A stretch of DNA of 15,812 nucleotides, taken from an uncultured Burkholderiales bacterium. Lineage in GTDB: Bacteria > Pseudomonadota > Gammaproteobacteria > Burkholderiales > Burkholderiaceae_C. Both the position numbers and the translations under genes were made by a program. Shown here one piece after another: positions 7,905 through 12,831 of this stretch. The notes beneath the pieces are model-generated. The model did not search any database. It worked only from the letters and a program-made list of their open reading frames with translations, and was not told the DNA's origin. Each line of letters begins with the position of its first letter. Position 1 is the first letter of the stretch. The stretch covers positions 1-15,812 of the forward strand of contig CAIYFE010000345.1 of assembly GCA_903925445.1 (NCBI GenBank), in the 5' to 3' direction.

Positions 7905-8867
7905 TTATTTGGTGTCTTGAATGGCTTTGACCAAGCGTTTCATGTCAGGCGTTGTGATGAACTGGTCATACACAGGCCCCATGACCGATTGGAATGAACG
8001 CTTGTCCACTTCCACGATTTGGGCGCCCGCCGCTTTGACGTTGGCCAAAGATTTGGCTTCTTGCTCGTCCCACTTTTCACGCTCCACCTTGACCGAGTCT
8101 TTGGCTGCTTGACGCACCATGTCTTGTTCAGACTTGGACAACTTGTCCCAGGTCACTTTGGACATCAGCAAAATTTCTGGCGCCATGGAGTGTTCAGTTT
8201 TGGAATAAAACTTAACCGCTTCCACGTGTTTGGCCGTGTCAAACGATGGAATGTTGTTTTCAGCCGCATCGATCAAACCTGTTTTGAGACCTGTGTAGAC
8301 CTCGCCATAAGGCATCGGTGTGGCGTTGGCGCCCATGGCATTGACCAAAGCGACCCACAAGTCAGATTGTTGAACGCGAATTTTCAAGCCCTTGGCATCG
8401 GCCACAGTTTTGATGGGCTTTTTGGCATAAATTGAACGTGCCCCGCTGTCATAAAAAGCCAAGCCAACAAAGCCTTGGGATTCGCAGCTGCGCAAAATTT
8501 CGTCACCCACTGGACCGTCCAAAGACTTGCGCATGTGGTCCACCGAGTGGAACAAAAATGGCATTGTGGGCACCATGGTCATGGGGCACACGCCATTCAT
8601 GGGCGCCACGTTCACGCGAACCATGTCCAAAGCGCCAATCTTGACTTGGTCAATGGTTTCTTTTTCTGAACCCAATGCGCCTTTGTTAAAAACTTTGATC
8701 TTGAATTTACCGCCACTCATTTTTTCCAAGTTTTGGCTCATGGCCTTCACGGCCAAAACAGTGGGGTAATCGTCTGAGTTGTGAATGTCAGCCGAGCGGA
8801 ATTCAACCGCGTGCGCGCTCAAAGAAAGTGCGGCAGCCAAGGCCAACAAAGTGGATTTCAGTTTCAT
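7905..8867 (-). CDS. dctP: TRAP transporter substrate-binding protein (DctP family), probably hexuronate
   Basis: 320 residues, the periplasmic binding protein of the TRAP system. Residues 1-20 are a Sec signal peptide ending AHA. Family features: the conserved arginine in the GLKIRVQQS stretch (Arg164), which usually salt-bridges the carboxylate of the ligand, a second Arg144 in SGARSIYAKKPIKT, the PMPYGEVYTGLKTGLIDAAENN segment around residues 184-205, and FYDSG at 138-142. The ATG at 8867 has AGGAG 8 bases upstream. It lies 37 bases after kdgD with no terminator between, so it belongs to the same message. From established knowledge, TRAP binding proteins of this kind in uronate operons of Comamonadaceae bind glucuronate and galacturonate. 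The ligand here is inferred from context, and the family name does not imply C4-dicarboxylates. Confidence 0.92.
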   Translation of the reverse strand: MKLKSTLLALAAALSLSAHAVEFRSADIHNSDDYPTVLAVKAMSQNLEKMSGGKFKIKVFNKGALGSEKETIDQVKIGALDMVRVNVAPMNGVCPMTMVPTMPFLFHSVDHMRKSLDGPVGDEILRSCESQGFVGLAFYDSGARSIYAKKPIKTVADAKGLKIRVQQSDLWVALVNAMGANATPMPYGEVYTGLKTGLIDAAENNIPSFDTAKHVEAVKFYSKTEHSMAPEILLMSKVTWDKLSKSEQDMVRQAAKDSVKVEREKWDEQEAKSLANVKAAGAQIVEVDKRSFQSVMGPVYDQFITTPDMKRLVKAIQDTK

Positions 8868-8904
8868 GGAACAGTCTCCTTTAAAAATTTAAATCAGCAA
8901 CAAA

Positions 8905-9822
8905 TCAAAGCGCTTGTGAACCCAAGCTGCGAATCAGCGCATCGAGTTTTTCCATCTCTTGCGGCTTGAGGTCTGTCAAAGGCGCACGCACAGGGCCTGC
9001 GCCGTGTCCCACCAAGGTCGCACCAGCTTTGACAATGCTCACGGCATAGCCTGCGCCTTGGTTGCGAATGGCCAAGTAGGGCATGAAAAACTGTTTGAGC
9101 AAGCGGTGTTGGGTCGCGTGATCGTCTTTGGCCACGGCGTGATAAAACTCCATCGCCGTTTTGGGAATGAAGTTAAAGACAGCCGACGAATACACCGGTG
9201 TGCCCAACGCTTTGTAGGCTGCGGCGTACACCTCGGCGGTTGGCAAACCACCCAAATACGAAAAACGGTCGCCCATCTTCAAGTAAATCGACATCATCAA
9301 TTCGATGTCGCCCATGCCGTCTTTGAAGCCAATCAGGTTGGGGCAACGATCGGCCAAAATGGCCAACGACTCTGGCGTAAGCTTGCACACATTGCGGTTG
9401 TAAACAATCACACCAAACTTCACGCTTTTGCACACGGCTTCAACGTGCGCAATCAAACCCTCTTGCCCTGCTTCGGTCAAGTAATGCGGCAACAACAACA
9501 CGCCGTGCGCGCCTGCGCGTTCGGCCTCTTGCGCGCATTGAATGGCAAAACGAGTTGGACCGCCTGCACCCGCAATGATGGGCACTTTGCCGCGGCAAGT
9601 GTCTACGGCTGTTTTGATGATGTGGGGATATTCATCAGCCGTGAGCGAAAAGAATTCACCTGTGCCACCAGCAGCAAACAAAGCAGTAGCACCATAAGGA
9701 GCCAACCACTCCAAACGCTGCGCATAGGCTTTGGCATTGAAATCGCCTTGGTCATCAAAATCGGTCAGCGGAAACGACAGCAGACCGTGCGACATGATGG
9801 ATTTGAGTTCTTGAGGTGTCAT
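8905..9822 (-). CDS. kdgD: 5-dehydro-4-deoxyglucarate dehydratase (decarboxylating)
   Basis: 305 residues, DapA/N-acetylneuraminate lyase superfamily (TIM barrel). It dehydrates and decarboxylates 5-dehydro-4-deoxy-D-glucarate to 2-oxoglutarate semialdehyde and CO2 (EC 4.2.1.41). The Schiff-base lysine is Lys167 in GFKDGMGD and the assisting tyrosine Tyr141 in VIVYNR. The superfamily substrate loop appears as GGTGE at 52-56. The start, MTPQELKSIMSHGLLSFPLTDF, is the typical N-terminus of this enzyme. A TTG four codons upstream (9834) is possible but less likely, and neither has a strong Shine-Dalgarno. It follows udh by 31 bases. Together with garD and the semialdehyde dehydrogenase it makes the two-step route from galactarate to 2-oxoglutarate. 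A dihydrodipicolinate synthase is unlikely given FKDGMGD and the neighbours. Confidence 0.94.
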   Translation of the reverse strand: MTPQELKSIMSHGLLSFPLTDFDDQGDFNAKAYAQRLEWLAPYGATALFAAGGTGEFFSLTADEYPHIIKTAVDTCRGKVPIIAGAGGPTRFAIQCAQEAERAGAHGVLLLPHYLTEAGQEGLIAHVEAVCKSVKFGVIVYNRNVCKLTPESLAILADRCPNLIGFKDGMGDIELMMSIYLKMGDRFSYLGGLPTAEVYAAAYKALGTPVYSSAVFNFIPKTAMEFYHAVAKDDHATQHRLLKQFFMPYLAIRNQGAGYAVSIVKAGATLVGHGAGPVRAPLTDLKPQEMEKLDALIRSLGSQAL

Positions 9823-9853
9823 GGTGTAAATCAAAGTTGGATGAACAAAAAAA

Positions 9854-10657
9854 TCAGAGCGGGCCGATCTTCACAAAGCCACCGCCTTGGAATTGCATGG
9901 CCGGATCGCTGAGATCGGGCTCAGGCGTACTGGCATAGACCGCGTCCCGGAAGATGTCAGAGCTGTCTTGTGGGCGGTAACCAATGTGCTTGGCCAAATG
10001 GTTGTCATACCAAGACACGCTGTTGTCGGATGTCCCGTAAATGATGGAGTGACCCAACACTTGCGTGGTCAAACAAGCAGTGATCAAGCGATGCAAATCG
10101 TCATAGCTCAACCAACTGGCCAGCATGCGACGGTCTTTGGGTTGGGGAAACGATGAGCCAATTCGCACGCAAGCGGTTTCAATGCCATACCGATCAAAGT
10201 ACATGCGTGACAGGTCTTCGCCAAAAGCCTTGCTCAAGCCATAAAAACCATCGGGGCGCGGCGGGCTGAGGGCGTCAACAACTTCGCTTTGCTTGTAAAA
10301 ACCCATCACATGGTTGGAGCTGGCAAACACGACACGCTTGACGCCGTGCAGCCGTGCGGCTTCGTACAAGTTGTACAAGCCCACGATGTTGGCTTGCAAA
10401 ATGGGCGCCCAAGGCGCTTCGACCGACACTCCACCAAAATGCACGATGGCTTGACAGTCTTTGACCATGTCGTGCACCGCTTTGGCATCCGCCAAATCGG
10501 CTTGAACAACTTCTTCTTTGGGCTTTGCTGCCCCCAGATCGGCCAAATCACTCAAACGCAGAATGTCGCAATTGGCTTTGAGTCGCTCACGCATGGCTTG
10601 GCCTAAGCCGCCTGCAGCACCGGTCATCAAAATTCTTGAATGGGAACGGATGGTCAT
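9854..10657 (-). CDS. udh: Uronate dehydrogenase (NAD+)
   Basis: 267 residues, extended short-chain dehydrogenase fold, close in length to the Agrobacterium enzyme (about 265). It oxidises D-galacturonate (and D-glucuronate) at C1 to the aldarolactone with NAD+ (EC 1.1.1.203). Visible: the Rossmann glycine motif GAAGGLG at 13-19, Asp55-Leu56 in the VQADLAD adenine-binding region, the active-site Ser in FASSNHVMG (113/114), and the catalytic Tyr139/Lys143 in YGLSK. The SSNHVMGFY and RIGSSFPQP stretches are characteristic of Udh rather than of sugar epimerases. The ATG at 10657 is about 30 bases from the predicted transcription start. A TTG at 10666 would extend it by three codons. It is the first gene of the main operon and has its own promoter and operator. 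Confidence 0.94.
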   Translation of the reverse strand: MTIRSHSRILMTGAAGGLGQAMRERLKANCDILRLSDLADLGAAKPKEEVVQADLADAKAVHDMVKDCQAIVHFGGVSVEAPWAPILQANIVGLYNLYEAARLHGVKRVVFASSNHVMGFYKQSEVVDALSPPRPDGFYGLSKAFGEDLSRMYFDRYGIETACVRIGSSFPQPKDRRMLASWLSYDDLHRLITACLTTQVLGHSIIYGTSDNSVSWYDNHLAKHIGYRPQDSSDIFRDAVYASTPEPDLSDPAMQFQGGGFVKIGPL

Positions 10658-10677
10658 GGAATCCAAATATGTTGTAC

Positions 10678-10690
10678 GTTGTCAGACAAC
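10678..10690. promoter_or_regulatory. Palindromic operator at the udh transcription start
   Basis: A perfect 13-base palindrome, GTTGTC-A-GACAAC, placed immediately downstream of the predicted -10 box, over or next to the transcription start. It fits the general TNGT-N3-ACNA shape known for FadR-subfamily GntR operators. A further half-site GTTGT lies 7 bases away at 10671-10675. The divergent GntR gene at 11805 is the natural candidate binder. A repressor here would block transcription initiation of udh and the genes behind it until a uronate or aldarate is present. Confidence 0.65.
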
Positions 10691-10695
10691 TTAGC

Positions 10696-10723
10696 ATTTT
10701 AAAAAAGGCGATTGACTTGTCAA
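10696..10723 (-). promoter_or_regulatory. Sigma-70-type promoter of the udh operon
   Basis: On the minus strand a perfect -35 box TTGACA (10718-10723) is followed by a 16-base spacer and the -10 box TAAAAT (10696-10701), one mismatch from consensus. The predicted transcript starts near 10689, giving a leader of about 32 bases before the udh ATG. The -35 box lies in a second small palindrome, TTGAC-TT-GTCAA (10712-10723), and the start point lies in the 13-base operator, so both core elements are flanked by possible repressor sites. Confidence 0.72.
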
Positions 10724-10732
10724 GCGTGAATC

Positions 10733-10762
10733 AAAAAGAAAAGCCTAGGACTTACCCTAGGC
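10733..10762 (-). terminator. Rho-independent terminator of the lactonase gene
   Basis: Two bases after the lactonase stop region, on the minus strand, a perfect 7-bp stem GCCTAGG / CCTAGGC with the 6-base loop GTAAGT is followed directly by TTTTCTTTTT. This is a canonical intrinsic terminator and separates the lactonase transcript from the udh promoter just downstream. The T tract ends about 10 bases before the -35 box of udh. Confidence 0.8.
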
Positions 10763-10764
10763 CA

Positions 10765-11736
10765 TCACACCGCGCCTTGGGTGTGTACAAACAAAGCATA
10801 CAAAGAATGGCTGCTGGCCATGAACAGCCGATTTTTATGAATTCCACCAAAGCACAAATTGGCGCAACGTTCGGGCAAATGAATGTGCCCAATCGCCTCG
10901 CCTTGTGGTGTGAACACGCGCACGCCGTCCAAGTCTTGCGGATTGGCCGCCAAAGAACCATCGCTGCCCCAGCCGCACCAAATGTTGCCATCCACATCGA
11001 TCGCAATGCCATCCAATGCGCCTGCGCCTTGGGCATCGATGACTTTGCGTTTGTTGCTCAAAGCGCCGCCCTTGCCCACGTCGTAAGCCCACACCAAGCG
11101 ATGCGGTTTGGCGCGACTCTCCACCACATACAGAATCGATTCATCGGGTGAAAAAGCCAAGCCGTTGGGGCCTTGCAAATCGGTGATCACACAGTGCAAC
11201 TGCCCTGCCGCATCTACACGGTACACAGCGTGCGGCAACTCTGGCGTGGCTGGCATGCCTTCCCAATGGCCTGAAATTCCAAAGCTGGGATCGGTGAACC
11301 ACACGCTGCCACGATCAGCGCCTTGCATTTGGCACACGATGTCATTGGGTGAATTCAAACGCTTGCCTTGCCAAGCATCGGCCAAGACCGTGATGCTGCC
11401 GTCATACTCTGTGCGCGTGATGCGCCGTGTGAGATGTTCACACACCAGCAAACGCCCCAAGTGATCGCGCGCCATGCCATTGGCATTGTTCGAGGGCTCA
11501 CGAAACACGCCCCATGCGCCTGCAGCGTCGTCCCAGCGCATGATGCGGTTGCTGGGGATGTCCGAGACCAACACAAAGCGACCATCACCAAACCAAACCG
11601 GCCCCTCGGCCCATCGCATGCCCGTGGCCAATTGCTCCACGCTGCTGCTGAAAATTCGGTATTTCAAAAAGCGCTCATCCAAAACCGACACCCGAACATC
11701 GGGGTAGCGTGCGCTGATCTCAAAAGGAATGTGCAT
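10765..11736 (-). CDS. SMP-30/gluconolactonase-family lactonase, probably aldarolactone hydrolase
   Basis: 323 residues, a six-bladed beta-propeller of the SMP-30/LRE family. Metal ligands of the family are present: Glu44 in RWAEGPVW, Asn131 in LNSPNDIV and Asp242 in ALDGIAID, with the assisting NGMARDHLG (86) and GPNGLAFSPDES (190-200) motifs. In this operon it most likely hydrolyses the galactaro- or glucarolactone made by Udh to the open-chain aldarate. From memory, SMP-30 members with this role are sometimes called UxuL. It is slightly longer than typical SMP-30 proteins because of about 30 extra N-terminal residues. ATG 11736 is preceded by AAGG at 8 bases. The TTG at 11757 is less likely. 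It is divergent from the GntR gene with 68 bases between and ends in its own terminator, so it is a single-gene transcript. The galactaro-lactone isomerase type (amidohydrolase) is not present. Confidence 0.87.
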   Translation of the reverse strand: MHIPFEISARYPDVRVSVLDERFLKYRIFSSSVEQLATGMRWAEGPVWFGDGRFVLVSDIPSNRIMRWDDAAGAWGVFREPSNNANGMARDHLGRLLVCEHLTRRITRTEYDGSITVLADAWQGKRLNSPNDIVCQMQGADRGSVWFTDPSFGISGHWEGMPATPELPHAVYRVDAAGQLHCVITDLQGPNGLAFSPDESILYVVESRAKPHRLVWAYDVGKGGALSNKRKVIDAQGAGALDGIAIDVDGNIWCGWGSDGSLAANPQDLDGVRVFTPQGEAIGHIHLPERCANLCFGGIHKNRLFMASSHSLYALFVHTQGAV

Positions 11737-11766
11737 GGGAAACACCTTGAAACGCAAATTGCAGCA

Positions 11767-11782
11767 ATGACTTGTAGGTCAT
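11767..11782. promoter_or_regulatory. Candidate operator between lactonase and GntR regulator genes
   Basis: In the 68-base divergent intergenic region an inverted repeat ATGAC-TTGTAG-GTCAT is visible. Its TGACTTGT core also occurs at 10713-10720, overlapping the -35 box of udh. It is placed so that one bound dimer could affect both divergent promoters (autoregulation plus lactonase control). No convincing -35/-10 pair could be assigned in this short region: a TTGATA with TACAAG 18 bases on, towards the lactonase, is the best but weak. Confidence 0.4.
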
Positions 11783-11804
11783 CATACATGTTATTATCAA
11801 ACGG

Positions 11805-12530
11805 ATGAATGACACCATTCAGCCCCTTCGCAAGCCTAAGAACCTGGCCCACGAATTGGTCGACGCCCTGAACGACCGCATTCGCGATGGCCGACTCAAA
11901 GTAGGCGACAAGCTTCCGTCAGAAGCTGCCATCATGCAGCAGTTTGGCGTCAGCCGAACTGTGGTGCGCGAAGCAATTTCGCACCTGCAAGCCGCCGGCT
12001 CGGTCATGACGCGACACGGCGTGGGCACCTTCATTGTGGGCACGGACGATACCGCCAGCTTCAAGCTGACCAGCGAACACTTTTCCACCCTGCGCGATGT
12101 GATTGCGGTGTTGGAGCTGCGCATTGGCATTGAAACCGAGGCAGCCGCCCTCGCCGCCTCGCGCCGCACGGAACAAAACCTCGTCAACATGCAGCATGCC
12201 CTCGCGGCCATCGCCCAAGCCATTGACGCTGGCGAAGACGCCGTGGCGCACGATTTTCACTTTCACCTTGAAATTGCGCGTGCCACGCAAAACAAACATT
12301 TCACCGAGTTGATGGCTTCTTTGGGCGCCTCCATCATTCCGCGAGCGCGCCTGGACAACACACCCGCCGCTGCACTTGACCCTGAAAAACTGAGCTACTT
12401 GCGCAAAGTCAACACCGAACACGACAGTATTTTTCAAGCCATCCGCAACCAAGACCCGGATGCCGCCCGTGCCGCAATGCGCACACACCTCTCCAACAGC
12501 AAAGAGCGCCGCCGGCAAAACGGCTTTTAA
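11805..12530 (+). CDS. GntR-family transcriptional regulator, FadR subfamily (FCD domain)
   Basis: 241 residues. An N-terminal winged helix-turn-helix (about 12-78: the AHELVDALNDRIRDGRL helix, KLPSEAAIMQQFGVSRTVVREAI recognition region and RHGVGTFIV wing) is followed by an all-helical FCD ligand domain (about 95-230). The FCD metal/ligand residues are present: Asp150 and His154 in DFHFHLEIA, His206 in TEHDSIF and His228 in RTHLSNS. Such domains bind carboxylates, fitting an aldarate or uronate effector. It is divergent from the lactonase gene and probably controls it, itself and the udh operon. The type resembles GguR/UxuR-like regulators of aldarate and uronate genes, but I cannot tell which from sequence alone. 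The start ATG has a poor Shine-Dalgarno. Confidence 0.9.
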   Translation: MNDTIQPLRKPKNLAHELVDALNDRIRDGRLKVGDKLPSEAAIMQQFGVSRTVVREAISHLQAAGSVMTRHGVGTFIVGTDDTASFKLTSEHFSTLRDVIAVLELRIGIETEAAALAASRRTEQNLVNMQHALAAIAQAIDAGEDAVAHDFHFHLEIARATQNKHFTELMASLGASIIPRARLDNTPAAALDPEKLSYLRKVNTEHDSIFQAIRNQDPDAARAAMRTHLSNSKERRRQNGF

Positions 12531-12534
12531 CCAC

Positions 12535-12555
12535 GCCGCCATCGCGGCATTTTTT
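12535..12555 (+). terminator. Rho-independent terminator after the GntR gene
   Basis: Five bases after the TAA stop, a GC-rich stem GCCGC / GCGGC with the loop CATC is followed by A and six T. The stem is short (5 bp) but all G-C, and the position is right. It should separate the regulator transcript from the repeat-protein gene downstream, which therefore needs its own promoter in 12556-12687. No clear sigma-70 boxes were found there. Confidence 0.65.
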
Positions 12556-12687
12556 GACCATGTGGCAAGACATTGCCGCCCAAAAGCCCTCTTCCTTGCG
12601 CCATGACTCGCCACAAGCCGCACTGGGCGTCAAAAATATCTGGCTCGAATATTGCTTGAACTCCTGAAGCATTTGGAGAACTTAGGC

Positions 12688-12831
12688 ATGACATCCATCA
12701 TTTCGTCAATGACAAACTCGCAAATTGCCAACTTGACGACCAAGCAAGTGGCAGGGCTGAGCACGTCCGATATCAATGCCTTGAACTCCTCGCAAGTGCA
12801 AGCCTTGAGCACCGCGCAGGTCTCAGCGATG
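12688..12831 (+). repeat. N-terminal run of six octads
   Basis: The first 48 codons divide exactly into six eight-residue units: MTSIISSM, TNSQIANL, TTKQVAGL, STSDINAL, NSSQVQAL, STAQVSAM. The repeat thus begins with the initiator methionine, with no unique N-terminal domain before the first full module. Confidence 0.8.

Noticed and set aside
12560..12667. A 35-codon open frame (MWQDIAAQKPSS...) between the GntR terminator and the repeat gene
   Set aside because: It begins at the edge of the terminator T tract, has no Shine-Dalgarno and no family resemblance. A chance frame or a remnant is more likely than a gene.
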